Assembly: GCA_963969495.1 (NCBI GenBank)
Contig: OZ018324.1
Location: forward strand, 50,524,861 to 50,588,860
Direction: 5' to 3'
Source of the DNA: Ceratothoa steindachneri
Lineage: Eukaryota; Arthropoda; Malacostraca; Isopoda; Cymothoidae
DNA: 64,000 nt
The position numbers and the translations under genes are program-made. Below are positions 11,026 through 23,393 of the stretch, piece by piece (within the stretch, counting starts at the first letter, position 1; every line of letters begins with the position of its first letter). The notes below the pieces were generated by a model. It searched no databases and was not told where the DNA came from. It saw only the letters and a list, made by a program, of their open reading frames with translations.

Positions 11026-11149
11026 CTGAGGAGACATGTTGGAGAGTACAAATGTTTCATCACAGTCATATTGACACTTGCGATGGTTTCCTGCAGCTGC
11101 CATATGCCCTCTGTCAAAGCCACTGCCTTTGTAATCACGATTTTGAGAT
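11026..11149 (-). CDS. EndoG: Endonuclease G, coding exon 3 (catalytic DRGH motif)
   Basis: This 124-nt exon starts after AAAG (AG at 11151-11150) and ends CCTCAG before a GTAGTA donor (11025). It completes the split Arg codon of exon 2 and encodes residues about 142-182. These include DYKGSGFDRGHMAAAGNH and then FVLSNMSPQ. DRGH is the hallmark of the beta-beta-alpha metal finger of EndoG/NUC1 nucleases, and its His (about 156 here) is the general base. EndoG is a mitochondrial intermembrane-space nuclease that cuts DNA and RNA and acts in apoptosis and mitochondrial DNA turnover. The motif is intact and the acceptor lacks a strong C-rich tract but has a long T-run. Confidence 0.96.
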
Positions 11150-12255
11150 CTTTATAAAAAAAAACATCTAAGTATAAGAAATGTAACATCACTGGTCTCG
11201 GCAATTAAGGAAAGGATACAATTGAGAAATCATCACATACTCTTTTATAAAGGAAGAAACCACCCAAATTAGTGTCATGTCTTATACACTAGAAAATAAC
11301 TTTCATAATAAATTATAAATATATCAAATAGATTAATCAAACTAGTAATTAAAATATCAAAAGGTATACTCTACAAGTAATTCAAATCTATATTATGAAC
11401 CAAAATAAGAGAACAATTTTGCATTATTAAAATATTTTAAAAAATAGGAGTAGGTAAATAAAATTGCCATGGTACATAATGCATTTAATATATATTATGG
11501 AGATTTCATATGATACAATCGTATATTTAAGAAATAAGATAGGGAAAGATGGGTCACTGCTGGTCTATAAGTAGAGTCATCTGAGGGGTAACTCCAAAGA
11601 AGAGGGTGAGGGGTAAATTGACTAACCCATAGAAATAGGAGAGGGGGGAAAACCCATTCTAAAAGAAGGTAGTAGGGGTTCTTGAGAAAGCACAGGAGGG
11701 GGCTATCTCCTCTTCAGAGATGGAGCTAGTGAGGACAGATCTGAGGATGGCAAAGAGGAAACCCCTTTGCTGCACAAAAATAGTAGGGGTAGTGTTGTTG
11801 TGTTTTACCTCACCAACCCCAATACCAAGTTTGATGCAAGGTCTTGCTGTTTGGTGTGCAATCTGAAATTAACAAAATTTGCACCACATATGAGATTTAT
11901 CAAACTTCTGACCACAAAAAAGGAAAAAAAATGTGGGGTTGGTGGACTATATTCCATGTCCAGCCACTCCTGCCTATCCCATCTCAGGATTTCAGATTTT
12001 TCATGGGACCACCTTGGATGCATTAATGATGCTGTTCTCACCTGTGCAGTGATGCACACTGACGAGAAGTTATCCAGTGTGGGCCAGGCAATCCCTAAAG
12101 GCTGCAGTTACTTTTCTTTGCCTTTTTTTATATATAAAGAGTCTATTTGAAGACTAAATACTAAGACAAAAGCCACTGTAATCATCTTATAGCCTAATGC
12201 TAGGCTAGGTTAAAAAACTAAAAAAAAAGCAAAAAATTCCACCTCTCTCCCCAAA
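11150..12255. other. Intron 2 DNA without recognised genes
   Basis: It is AT-rich to about 11560, then of mixed composition. Overlapping open frames on both strands at 11767-12150 have no family resemblance I can name and are probably chance. Confidence 0.5.
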
Positions 12256-12259
12256 ACGC

Positions 12260-12330
12260 TTTTTTTTTTTTTATTCAGCCAACTGCCTACTTAGGCATGT
12301 TGAGTAATTTTTTTAAAGTTTACTGTTAGG
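12260..12330 (-). mobile_element. LINE-A tail-only fragment
   Basis: A T-run at 12263-12274 is followed by 'ccaactgcctacttaggcat', the LINE-A tail. Similarity ends after about 40 bases. No clear target duplication was found. Confidence 0.5.
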
Positions 12331-12369
12331 TTAGATTAAAAACAAATGCACAAAAGCTATGCAAAACAA

Positions 12370-12960
12370 TTTTTTTTTTAAGAGCCCATCTGGCCACTAC
12401 TTACTGAGGCAAAAGTCAACATAATCACCTTTATAGACTAATGCTAGGCTGATAGGCAAGATTTTTAAAAAAGCCAAAATCAAATAACATACAAAAACAA
12501 GGGCAAGAAAACAAGCATACAAAAGCATGAGGAAAAATAAGCAAACAAACAAAAAAAAGGAACGAGAGGAAGAAGGAAGCACACTCCAGTATTGGGGTGA
12601 GGACCCCCCACACCCCAATTTGATGCAGAAACATGTGACCTACAACAAGAGTCAAATGAAATGGAGAAGGCCAGTCTCCTCCAAAAAGTCAGATATTCCA
12701 CAAATCTCTGTACACAAGCCCCATCGTAAGTACAAGGGAGAAGCAGTAGCAACTCCACTCATCCCGATATTGGGACAGGTAATATGCGTGAAGATCATTC
12801 AGTTCAGGCTGGACACATTTAACAAGAATGTGCCGAACAGTAGTCTGGGGTACAACGCATTTATCAAATGGTGGTAAGTCCAATTCAAAGAGGATAAAAG
12901 TGAACAGAAGCTGTTGAGGCATTAGGCAGGGGGAGGGGTGTACTTTCATGGGAACAGTCA
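12370..12960 (-). mobile_element. LINE-A 3' fragment
   Basis: A T-run then 'aagagcccatctggccact' marks the 3' end. The untranslated region and C-terminal codons follow in the order seen at 16425-16980. It abuts another LINE-A 3' end at about 12966. Confidence 0.75.
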
Positions 12961-12963
12961 ATG

Positions 12964-15310
12964 GCTTTTTTAATTCTCCCATCTGGCAATTGCCTGCAAG
13001 GGCATAAGTCACTGCAATTAAGACTTTAACCTAGAATTAGACGATTCTGAAATTTTAAAAAAAACAAGAAGGAATGACTTTTCAGCATTACTGGCAGGCT
13101 CACCTCCCTCCGACACAGGAACATGTGACATATAACAAGGAGGGTCAAATGAAATGGAGGAGGACAGCCTCCTCCGAAAAGTCAGACAGTCTACAAATCT
13201 ATGTAAATGAACCTGTGCCGAGTACAATGGAAAAGCAGTAGCAATCCCACTCATCATGATACCGGGAACAGGTCATGGGGGGAAGATCACCCAGACTGGG
13301 ACATTCAAAAGAAGGTACCAAACAGTCTGGGGTACAACACAGTCATCGCAATAGAGGATGGGCAAGCATTCCATCAAATGGCAGTGCGTCCCATGAGTGT
13401 GCCAAATTTTATGATGATAGAAAGTGACCTGAAGTCATCACAGCATTGGGGGTTAGATCGATGGGAACAGTCGTAGCAAAGCTAGGGCCAAGCAGCTAGG
13501 AGAGCCGCCTGGATTCCTGCCATGTACTTGGTGTGAGGAGGAGCCAAACATTGGTCTAGTCACCCAGTCCTATCAGACTCTTTGATGCCTTCATTGGCAC
13601 GCTCATTCCCCGCAATTCTCAGTAGTCCAGAAACCAGCAGAGGATAATCTCAATATCCAACTGGCTTGTGAAAACTGTCACATATAGCATGAACCAGTAG
13701 GTGTGAAGATTCCAATGGCCTGAAAACACTTTGTGAGTTGCTAGAGGCCACAATTCAGACTCCAAACTTTGTATGACACATTAGCTATCTACCATACCAA
13801 ACAGTATATTGCAAATAGTTCAGCCATAAAGACAGGTACAATGCCTGGAAGAGCCATGCTCACTTCGAAAAGAGAGGATATGGTGAGGAAACCAACCCCC
13901 TCCTGGGACTTGACGCCATCTGTATACACTGGCACAGAACCAGGTGACACAAAGAGTGCTCCAAAAAGGGGCAAAATAATACTATCAGCTCTGTAGAAGC
14001 TTTGGGAGCAGAGGTGTGGCAACAAATAGTCAAAGGTGGTAGTCCCCAAAGACTTTTGGTATGATTGGCGTCTCTCGCCTGCCATGGGCACTGTCAAGAT
14101 CAGTTGCAGATGCAATTAGAGCCCTTTTTAACTGAGGGAGGCGCCTAGTTCGCATGTATAGGTACATAATTCACTGTATATGATGACGAGCGAGTGGCAT
14201 CTCCCCACCATCAATAAGTAGGTTCTCAATTGGGAATGTGCGGAAAGCACCGGTTGACAGGCAGAAAATGGTGTGGTGGATCGAGTCCACCTTTTCCAAT
14301 GCACACTTGATTGTGGATGGGTAAAACTTGCATTTATAGACAAGCTACAAACGAACAAGGCAGTAGCCATATCAGCACTCCAGGTGCTGAACATCCCAAA
14401 ATAAAGAATGTCCATAATGCAGGTACAAGAGACCCTAAAATTGCAAATACGAGCCTGCCAGGTGAGATGTCAGTCAAAAACATAACCAAGGAAACTGAAA
14501 ATCCATCACTGCCAGGCGAACCCCATTTAAGATCAAGCACAAGTCGGAGCAGGGGCATGGCTGGCAGCAGAAGTACACCACCTTGGTCTTGGCCAAGGAA
14601 AACAAACCTATGCACTTCTGCAGCTCAATGCCTGTTTGAGTAGACACTCCCGAGTTGGCATCAGGGGAGTGCCAAAAAAGATCTACAGGTCATCCACATT
14701 GAGCATGGCGAAATTTTACAACAGCAGCGAGGTGATACCATTGAAGTTCAGGGCAATGAGTGTGACACTGAGGACACCCTCTTCCTGCTCCATTGGGCCA
14801 GAGAAGGCTCCCCCCTCCACCTGTATGCGGAAGTTGATCTTGCAGAAACTCAGAAATACAGATTGGGAGGTGGCCCCTCAGCTCCATACCATATTGCCAT
14901 GCAGTATTATTAGGCTTTCTTCAATCAAAAAACACGGTTGCGTAGTGCTGTCTACAAAGGAAGGCCTCGCAAAGGGTATTTTACAGTCAGAGCAGAGCAT
15001 CGGAGAAGGGGTGGAACTTATGGATGCCACATTGTACAGAAAACAGGTTAGCCTCCACTGTCCAGGAGAAAGGTTAGTCTAATATTTACCAATTTCTCCA
15101 TCACCTTTTGCACACGCAGGAGATTGGATGAAAACTGGCCAGGGTAGAGTGACCTCTCCCCCAGTTTGTAAAAAGGGAGCACAGTAGCCATTCAACAGCA
15201 ATCTAGGAGGATACCCTCTGTCCAGATCCTATTCAACAAATCTTAACAGAATAGCCATGCCTCTCTCTCCTAGGGGTTGAAGCATGGCATACGGGACATC
15301 ATCTAGACCA
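12964..15310 (-). mobile_element. LINE-A copy, 5'-truncated (RT thumb, RNase H, 3' tail)
   Basis: From the tail at 12966 it is colinear with 16425-18780. Matching pieces are the C-terminal block (13200-13470), RNase H (13780-14120, with FMAELFAIYCLVW at its catalytic Glu), and the RT palm and thumb (14128-15300). All frames are broken by stops and shifts. It stops near 15310 in the RT, the usual pattern of 5' truncation during target-primed insertion. Confidence 0.82.
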
Positions 15311-16085
15311 GAGGTGGTATCCACACACAAAGTTAGGAAAATAGGAAAAGAATATAATTCTATGTACCCAAGTGACATTCACTCAATCCACTTTGGATTG
15401 CCAAACCCAAGTTTCAATACTTTCTTTTTATTTAAAGCAAAAACCAATGAGAAAAGCTTCCCAAAAATGCTTGTAAGGAAAGATCTGTAAAGAAAGTGGT
15501 GAAGATAGAGGTAACATGTGGAAGATTATAGTCACAGATCCTCCTGCAGATATTAGGGCTTTAACGCCACTATTACCATCCACCTGCTGGAGTCTCTGAC
15601 CTGTGTATGGTCAGAACAACACCCCCGCTTCTCTACAAAACTAAAATAAAATGACACCCTCAAAGTGGCCTCAATGACTTCCAAAAGCCAAAATCACTAC
15701 CCATCTCCTCCTATCCTGCCCATAACCTATTCCATAACAGAATATCTTCAAATATGACCTCTCTTGGAGACCTCTTGGAAAGAATACATACTGTGGCATC
15801 GTTCCTGATTGCTGCCAGGTTTGATTTAAGAGAAAATGAGGGCAACAAAGTAAGTCTTTCACCCTTTATTTTTAGCCCCCTTCCTCAATAAACATTTACA
15901 AATCTCTCACAAATCCAACACTTATCAATCTCACACCACTTTGCTCTATTCCCATTCATATTTATCGCAGTAAGTAATAACCAATATGGCTTAAATCTGC
16001 TAAAGATAGAAAGCTCTGTGTCACTCAGCTAAGTGATAATCCATATTTGTAATTATATATAGGATGGAGAGAATAATGCAAACAC
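15311..16085. other. Intron 2 DNA without recognised features
   Basis: Mixed-composition sequence with no family resemblance in any frame. It ends at a (TA)n tract. Confidence 0.5.
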
Positions 16086-16087
16086 CA

Positions 16088-16088
<1 letters not shown>

Positions 16089-16166
<78 letters not shown>
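16089..16166. repeat. (TA)n microsatellite
   Basis: An uninterrupted TA run of about 78 bases. Confidence 0.97.
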
Positions 16167-16167
<1 letters not shown>

Positions 16168-16674
16168 CATACACTAAAAACAGTAGGTGTATAAATATTT
16201 CTGATTTAAAAAATTTTTTAGGTTCTGTTGGTTCTATATCAGTGTCTTACATATTGTATTCAGAGCAGCTCTGCCCTCAACAGTGGCTGCCAGATTATTC
16301 CAAAATTATTGTATGCAGAAGCAATTAGTATTAGTAAACAGTAAAATGGATGACCTCTTGAAAGAAATCACTGGTACCTACTGAGCTGGAGCATCTGTAC
16401 CGTAACCACTAATTTTTTTATATTTTTTTTAAGAGTTCATCTGACAAGTGCCTCCCTGGGCATAAGTGGCCGTACTTAACACTGCTTAGTACTAGGATAC
16501 CATAAAATAATAAAATGAAAAAATGAACAAAAATCAACAATAAAATAAAGAAAAGGTAGGAAGAAAAGGCAAGAGGAAGGAAGCAAGCTCCAGCGTCGGA
16601 GGGTCCAGGAATGTGCGACCTACAAAAATAACAAAAAAACAACTAGTTAAATAAATGAAAGAAGGCCGGCCTCG

Positions 16675-16950
16675 TCACCCAAAGTCGGTAAATCCACCAG
16701 TCAATGTGCCCAAAACCGTCCCGAGTACAAGGGACAGGCGATAGCGACCCAGCCCATCCCGGTACCAGGACAGGTAACGTGCGCGAAGATCGTCCAGATT
16801 GGGACATTCAAAAAGAATGTGCCGAACAGTCTGGGGGACTACGTAGTCTTCACAGTAGGGCGCAGGCGAGCGCTCCATCAAATAGCGGTGCGTCCCGCGA
16901 GTGTGTCCATTTCGGAGACGACAGAAAGCAACCTGAAGCCCTCGCGGCAT
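16675..16950 (-). pseudogene. LINE-A C-terminal domain (after RNase H)
   Basis: The frame reads through VAFCRLRNGHTRGTHRYLM and PYCEDYVVPQTVRHILFECP. The CRLR-GHT-H...C...H-ECP pattern is the cysteine/histidine-rich end typical of RNase H-bearing LINEs. The first Cys of the usual C-x2-C pair has become C-x2-Y. It is followed by about 250 bases of untranslated tail. Confidence 0.75.
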
Positions 16951-17049
16951 TGGGGGCTAGGTCCATGGGAACAGTCGCGGAGCAATGGCATGCAACTTTA
17001 AGTTACTCTCGACTGTCTCCCATCTTCTTTGCCAAGCAGCCCGGAGAGC

Positions 17050-17400
17050 TGCCCGTATTCCTACCACGTAGTCGGTTTGAGGAAGAGCGAAACGCTGGTC
17101 TGGTCGCCCAAGTCTCGCCGACTCTTTGGCGCCCTCATTCCCCGCAATTCCTACATGTCTGGGCAGGAACCCAGCAGAAAATAATCTCGATATACCCCCG
17201 CCTCGCAAAAACCGTGGCATCACGGATATCGTGAACCAGGGGATGCGGACATTCCAAAGCTGGGAGAACATTCAGAACGCTTTGTGATTCGCTATAGATC
17301 ACAATCCGGTGTCCGAAACGGGCACGTCGCGTAATCTCCCGTACCGAGTGGTTTATTGCCACCACCTCGGCCATGAAGACAGACAAAGCACCTGGCAGAG
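17050..17400 (-). pseudogene. LINE-A RNase H domain, frameshifted
   Basis: Overlapping frames give FMAEVVAINHSVREI, holding the catalytic Glu region, then RIVIYSESQSVLNVL. In the last stretch Ser-Glu-Ser replaces the usual Ser-Asp-Ser (the third catalytic Asp). It then passes to FCWVPAQTCRNCGE and, after a shift, GNEGAKESARLG at 17000-17150. The aspartate change and the frameshift show decay. Confidence 0.75.
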
Positions 17401-17999
17401 CCCCGTTGACTTCAAACAGAGGGGGTACGGCGTGGAAGCCGACCCCCTCGTATCACGGTTCCAGCGTGACAAGAGGTGTGCTCCAAAAGGGTCGAACGCA
17501 ATACTCCCAGTGCTGTACAAGCTTTGGTAGCAGAGGCGTGAGGACAAATAGCCAAAGGTGTTACCTTCCAGGGTAGCGTACTGGGCAGAACCAGGGGCGC
17601 CACCGGCCCGAGAGCTATACCTAAACCCCAAGGGCTTAAGGTATGACTGGCGTCTCTCGGCGGCATAGGCACCGTCGAAATAAGCTGCGGATGCAGTGAG
17701 AGCTGTTGGCGACTGAGGGATGCACCGGGCTCGCGCATACAGGCGAATAATGCACTGTGCGCGGCGTAGAGCGAGTAGCATCGACAAGTAGGCTCTCAAT
17801 GGGGGAAGTGCGGAAAGCACTAGTCGCCAGGGGAAGACCGGTGTGGTAGATCTAGTCCACTTTCAGCAATGCAAACTCATCTGCGGGTGCATAAAACTCG
17901 CATCCGTAGTTGAGCTTCGAACGAACATCACGCAACGAAGAATATCCATGGCGCGGGTACGAGACCCTATGGCTGCAAATACGAGCCGTCAGTCAAATA

Positions 18000-19330
18000 C
18001 AAGACCAAGGAAACTGTGCGATTCAACCACTTCCAGGCGTAACCCCATTAATAAACAAGTCTGGGTCACGGTGGAGCCGTGGATGGCGGAAATGCACCAC
18101 CTTAGTCTTGGGCAAGGAAAACCAAAACCTATGCGCTTCGGCATAGCGAGAGATGCGGTTCAATGCCTGTTGGAGTCGACTTTCCAGAGTTGGCATCTGG
18201 GCCGCGCCAAAAGAGATCGAAAGGTCGTCCACGGAGAGCGTAGGGAGAACATCTTCCAGCAGCACCGAGGTGATACCGTTGATGCTCAGGGCAAAGAGTG
18301 TGACACTGAGGACACTTTCCTGCAGGACATCCTCTTCCTGCTCCATTGGGCCCCGAGAGGTCTCCCCCCGCCCGTACGAGGAATCGACGATCTCGCAAAA
18401 ATTCAGATATAATGATTGGAAGGCGTCCCCTCGCCCTCATCGCCATGCGGTATCATGGGCCTTCTCCAGATGGAAAAACACCCTGGCGTAGTGCTATCTA
18501 CGAAGGAAGGCCTCGCAGACGGCATTTTCCAATTGGAGCAGAGCATCCGACGTGGGGGTGAAACTTGCGGTGAAGGCCGCACTGTGCCGAAGACAGCTGG
18601 CCTCCGCTGTCCAGAAAACACGTTAATCTAACATTTACCAATATCTCCATCAACTTGCACAGGCAAAAGGTTAGAGAGATTGGGCGGAAACCGGCCAGTA
18701 GCGATTCCCCAGGCATCCTAGAGGAGACGCTCCACCCAGATCCTGTTGAACAAATTTAACAGAAAGGCCATGCCTTGCTCACCCAGAAGTCGAAGCATGG
18801 CGTACGCAAATTGTCCGGACCATGGGCGGTGTCCGCGCACTAAACAAGAGCACAACACAACTCACTCATAGTAAACCTGTCATTGAATGGTTCTCCGCCT
18901 CTGGAGGTAAAGTCCAGCCGGCGGCCTTCCGCGACATCACGACGTGCATTGAATGCTGGCGGAGCAGCATCCCGGCTAGAGAATGCGGTCGCAAAGGATT
19001 CCACCACGGACGCGGGGTCCGAGATTGCGGTCCCATTCTCCTGGACAACGGGAGGGGGGTCCTGTGAGAACTTGCCCCAAATCCTTTTGACTCGCCTCCA
19101 CACCTCTGCTAGAGGGGTCTTCCCGTTGAGTGAAGACACGTATGCCCGCCAAGAAGAGCGGCGGGCGTGCTTCGAAATATACCGGAACCCAGCCCTAGCC
19201 CGACGAAATTCACCGACAGTGAAATCGTTCGGGCGGCGCTTATAGCGCATGTAGGCATAACGCTTATACTTGAGGGCCGTCTCACGCTCGGCTGACCACC
19301 ACGTGAGTAGTCGGCGTGCAAAACGGCCAA
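18000..19330 (-). pseudogene. LINE-A reverse transcriptase, frameshifted
   Basis: The start of the domain is at 18840-19250 (YKRRPNDFTVGEFRRAR and then WRRVKRIWGKF). FRPISLTFCLCKLMEILVN (RT motif with Pro-Ile-Ser-Leu) is at 18498-18716. The catalytic box appears as LSVDDLSISFG at 18023-18346, where Ser replaces the usual Tyr of YVDD. At least four shifts separate these parts. Confidence 0.8.
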
Positions 19331-19348
19331 ACCTTCTAGAAATAGTAG

Positions 19349-20197
19349 TTAGGCCCGGGGCGGGCTCACGGGCGGCAGCGGCCCAGAAAATGATATTTGA
19401 ATGGGAAAGTGATCACTACCATGGAGGTCATCGACCACCAACCAATCAAAATCAGGCTGTGCATCTGGATCACAAAGATAGATCGAGGTAGGAAAATGAA
19501 GCGGTTCTCGGGCAGTGATGCATAAACTCATCCACATTTAGGACACCCATCTCAAGCTCGTTGATTAAGTCGGCAAGTTCTTGACCCCGTGGATTAATAG
19601 AGTAGTCTCCCCAGAGGGGGTGTCTCGGCAAGTTCTTGACCCCGGGGATTAATAGAGTAGTCTCCCCAGAGGGGGTGTCTACCGTTTAGATCTCCGAGCA
19701 AGAGAAAGGGCCTCAGCAACCGTGCCACGACGCGGCGTAAGTCCCCCGCGTCGAAGTCGGCTGAAGGTGGAATGTACGCGAAAATGACAGTATACCTCCT
19801 ATCAAGGTGCAGTTGCACAGCTACTGCCTGAAAGGAGGTATCTAAAGCGAAGAGAAAAACAGAGATATCATGCCGGTTGTAAATCGCACATCCTCCCTCC
19901 CACCTGGCCCCCATCCCATGGTGGTGGGGTCGCAAAGCCCTTATACCCCGGGAGGGTGGGCAAGGGGCATGCACCCAGCAATGTCTCCTGCAAAAAGATA
20001 GCTAACGGGGAACACGAGTAGACGAGCCTCCGCACCTCCTCCCAGTTAGCCCGGAGTGCATAACAATTCCATTGAAGAAATATGCCCTCCAGGCCTAGCT
20101 CCGAGGAGATGAAGGGGCCCTCTTCGAAGAGAAGACACTCACAGGAATGGCCGTACGCTTCCTGGAGAAAGAACTCCGGGCGCTGTTGGCCGGGCAA
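19349..20197 (-). pseudogene. LINE-A AP-type endonuclease, frameshifted
   Basis: FLQETLLGACPLPTLPGYKG (with the metal-binding Glu) is at 19868-20197. FAYIPPSADFD and LLGDLNGRHPLWGD (catalytic Asp/Asn) are at 19594-19974. HGSDHFPIQI (final Ser-Asp-His) is at 19349-19537. A 55-bp tandem duplication at 19570-19679 shifts the frame between the second and third parts. Confidence 0.82.
19570..19679. repeat. 55-bp tandem duplication inside the LINE-A endonuclease
   Basis: Units 19570-19624 and 19625-19679 begin TCGGCAAGTTCTTGACCCC and differ at about one base. Since 55 is not a multiple of three, the duplication breaks the endonuclease frame. Confidence 0.9.
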
Positions 20198-20485
20198 TTT
20201 GCTGAAAGCGTTGTCGCCTTCGAGGGCATATTGGGGAAGGTTAGCCCACCACTGGGCATTGGCAAAGGAGCTGAAGCTCTTTCGGTGCTGTCCTCCTTTC
20301 GGGGGGGGCAGCTTTAGGAACCCCAGAAGATGGCCTGGTGACTAACTTCATTAGTGTTGCCTCCAGTGAGTCTAACAACTTGGTGGAGACGGGTAGCCCT
20401 TTTGCCTTACGGGAAACGGTCATGCTGGGGGAAGCCCTGGTTTTAGCTGGGGCTGGGTGTGGACTCTTTGTGCTGCCAGCCAGAT

Positions 20486-20728
20486 TTACCAATGGAGCAC
20501 CAGGGTTCGATAGAACCTGCAGAAGTGTTCTGAATGGGCGAAGAAACGACTGTACTCTCTGCAATTGACACACTTGGCCACACACGATTTGGACTTATCG
20601 TGTGCAACCTTAGAGCAACTTACACAGATTTCAGGTAACCTCAACTTTGCACGTCGACAGGAGTGATTAGTATGGCCGAAATGGTGGCAGTAATAGCATT
20701 TTCGTTGCAGTGGCACGAATGCCTTCAC
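20486..20728 (-). pseudogene. LINE-A gag-like protein, zinc-knuckle part
   Basis: It contains CYYCHHFGHTNHSC, a full C-x2-C-x4-H-x4-C zinc knuckle. CVSCSKVAHDKSKSC and CVNC...H...C follow as second and third knuckle-like units. Three successive knuckles are usual in gag proteins of Jockey/I-type LINEs, where they bind element RNA. Upstream sequence to about 20900 in another frame continues the protein (VDHGTVTVECVMRKQGDAL). Confidence 0.82.
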
Positions 20729-21263
20729 GCGGTAGCAATACTAATTGGCATGCACTGACTCATGGAGCTTGTCACAGTTGAATGTGTTGAACAGTGTAGG
20801 GGTGGGTCTCAAGGCATCTCCTTGTTTTCTCATCACACATTCGACCGTGACTGTCCCATGGTCGACCAGCTCTAAGGTGATGTTCTCATGCCCCCTCAAG
20901 GACTATGTCTTATCTTGGGGGGGGGCCTCCATGTGGCCATCCCTCCCCAGGACATCACAGGTTCCATTGGGAAGAAGAATGGTCCAAAACAGACAGGTGG
21001 TGCATAAGTCCAAGTGGGCAAGCTCGCAGCCATTTTCAAAATAAGAGGATTCATTAAAATTTCAAATGTTCTTTAAAAACATAGAATATGGTTAAAAATC
21101 TAAAAGATATATATAAAAAAAAGGAAGGGGAAGTAAAAATGTAGAAAAATAAATGCCTCTAGAATGTTGTAAAATCATAAGACACAACATGTTTATCTGG
21201 TTCTAAAAATGATAAAACATTAAATTTCCTTAAAAGATTTGTCTCTGATCAAAATTTAAACAC

Positions 21264-21644
21264 TCAATTCATGTTAAAGGTGCACTCATGTTCGGAAAGG
21301 ATGCCCCTCAGAACCTGCTGGGAACACATCCCTTGGCAAATAAAAGGAAAAAGCATTTGCCTCAGAGTATGGAAATGTAGGCATTCAGCAAATAGGTGGA
21401 GTACAGACATTGGTACTCCCCAGTGAATGCACATTGGAGGCTGCTGAAAGCCTTCCATTAGAAAGCCATGTGTCAGATGACAATGCCCAATTCTCAGATG
21501 GCATAGAAGAACATCCTGAGTACAGATCCTAGTAGTGCGTGGCCAAGGGCGGACTGACTGTTTGATGGCATGCAGTTTAGTTGGGGGAAGTTCATCCCAA
21601 GTCCTCTGCCACTGGCTGACCACATACTCACGGATGTATGGCAT
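21264..21644 (-). pseudogene. LINE-B C-terminal domain
   Basis: The frame starts YIREYVVSQWQRTWDELPPT, then VLLCHLRIGHCHLTHGFLM and a cysteine/histidine segment (CIHWG...LHLFAEC). The pattern LR-GH-LTHG-LM is typical of the region after RNase H in Jockey/I-type LINEs. The usual second Cys of C-x2-C is Trp here. Confidence 0.78.
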
Positions 21645-21682
21645 GACATCACAAAAAGGAAGAGGAGCAAGGGTGGAGGTTC

Positions 21683-22114
21683 CTAGAGATGCAGCGGCTC
21701 TGGCAACAGCATCTGCTCTCTCTCATTTCCTTTTATACTTATGTGGCTAAGTACCCAACAGAATAAAACTTTGTGGAATGAGGATAAATAAAAAAGCCAC
21801 TGTTGGATCTTTGAAACCAGTGGGTGATCTGGAAATAAAATAACTAAAGCCTCCAAAGAGCTGAGGGAATCAGAGAATATTGTATAAGATCCCAGTGATG
21901 AAGAAGCGATAGTATACAGTGCAGCCAGTATCGTGACAAGCTCAGCCGTGAAGATAGAGGCTGTATTGGGCAGGCACACAGACACATGATGGGAGGGGAA
22001 GATAGCAGAAGCTCCTACCTCATCAGAGGATTTAGATGCATCTGTGTAAATAAAAGTGCTTGATTTGTGGCACAAAGAGTGCTCATAAAAGAAGATTCGT
22101 AGAACCAAAGGCAA
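21683..22114 (-). pseudogene. LINE-B RNase H domain
   Basis: All catalytic segments can be seen: FIYTDASKSSDEVGASAIF (first Asp), FTAELVTILAALYTI (Glu) and TIFSDSLSSLEAL (second Asp). A WVLSHISIKGNE stretch (family: HVGIxGNE) follows, with Ser at the usual Gly-Ile step. The domain is open for 143 codons, but is cut off from the RT by a stop near 22115. It would digest the RNA strand of the RNA-DNA hybrid during insertion. Confidence 0.85.
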
Positions 22115-22129
22115 GAACTTGGTCTTTGG

Positions 22130-23393
22130 TTAGCCTGCCAGCACCTTGCAAACCCTCATGGGTGGCAATAGCCATGGGGGTACTTTAGAGATCTGATATC
22201 GAATAACTGATAATTCCCTCAGTTGACCTGTATCTCCAATCATACGCAGGGCAAAGGGGAGAGTCAGTGAAGGAAACCTGTCATATGAGGCCACCGAGTG
22301 AATATTATAGGTGCACTCATATACAGGTGAGTGGGGGAGCTGTTGCAGCCTGAAAAGGTACTGCAGGTTAAAATTAAGGCGGTCAAAGGATAGTGGAAGG
22401 ACCCCACTCTCTGCAAGGAGACTCCATACTGGGGGGCACTTGAATGCTCCTAAAGCTAGATGCCCTCCCTGGTTCCTGATAGAATTGAGCTTATCTAGGT
22501 TTGAGGATGAGGTTGAAGAGTACACCTGTGACCCATAATCCAGTTTAGACTCGATCAAGGTTGTATACAAAAGCCACAGGGTATGGCGATCACTTCCCCA
22601 CAAAACATGTGATAGAAGTTTTAAGATATCCATTCTCTTCAAGCAGGATTTTTTCAAGGCAGTTATATGGGGGACCCAGGAGAGTTTTGAGTCAAAGATA
22701 ACCCCAAGAAATTTACAATGAGGCTCAAATGAGATGGGGGGAGCCATGCAAAGATAAGGTTGGCTGTTACCAGTCAATTTGCCTGAAATTGTAGAAATGA
22801 ACTGCCTTTGATTTGAGGATGACAGTCGGAAGCCTTTTGCAGCAGCATTCTTGGCAATGATGTTAATGGCCAGTTGCAATTTACGGATGACAAATGCCAG
22901 CTGAGGCGATGCTGAAAAAATTGCCAGGTCATCCACATAAAGAGTTGTCATTACCTCTGCAAGAAGATCAGTAATAATGCTGTTGATAGCCACCAAGAAG
23001 CAGGTGTCACTCAAAACGCTTCCCTGTGGCACACCCTCTATCTGATCAACAGGCTCCAATATGACATTTCCTACCCTAACACAAAACGTGCATCCAGCAA
23101 GAAATTGCTGTATGAACCTAGGAAGATGGCCTTTGATACCTGTCATATAGTTGCTTCAAGATACCATACTTCCATGTAGGATCATATGCGATTTCTATAT
23201 CAAAAAAGACCGCAATGGAGTGTTGTCTCTTTGAGAAAGCTTGTTGAATGCAATCGTCCATCCTGACCAGCAGGTCTGTGGTGCACTGTCTCTTTCTAAA
23301 ACCCGCCTGCAAGGGAGAAATAAGGTTGTGTTTCTCCAGAAACCATACCAACCTGGCATTCACCATCCTCTCAAAAAGCTTACATGGGAACAA
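22130..23393 (-). pseudogene. LINE-B reverse transcriptase
   Basis: The 91-codon frame 23118-23393 holds NLISPLQAGFRKRQCTTDLL and FFDIEIAYDPTWK (first catalytic Asp region). The 338-codon frame 22130-23146 overlaps it with a shift and holds EGVPQGSVLSDTCFLVAIN and the catalytic TLYVDDLAIFSAS. FLGVIFDSKLSWVPHI and the thumb follow. The catalytic YVDD is intact. Only one frameshift separates palm parts, so this is the best preserved RT in the window. Confidence 0.9.

Larger units (their letters stand above)
16420..21045 (-). mobile_element. LINE-A, nearly full length (gag, endonuclease, RT, RNase H)
   Basis: Reading the minus strand: gag zinc knuckles (20486-20728), an AP-type endonuclease (about 19350-20200), RT (about 18000-19330), RNase H (about 17050-17400), a C-terminal block (16675-16950) and the 3' tail ending in a T-run at 16420-16430 (poly-A on the element's strand). 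RNase H with an AP-type endonuclease places it in the I/Jockey assemblage of non-LTR elements. Every domain carries frameshifts. It is the best reference in the window for the ten or so other LINE-A pieces, and lies in EndoG intron 2. Confidence 0.88.
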
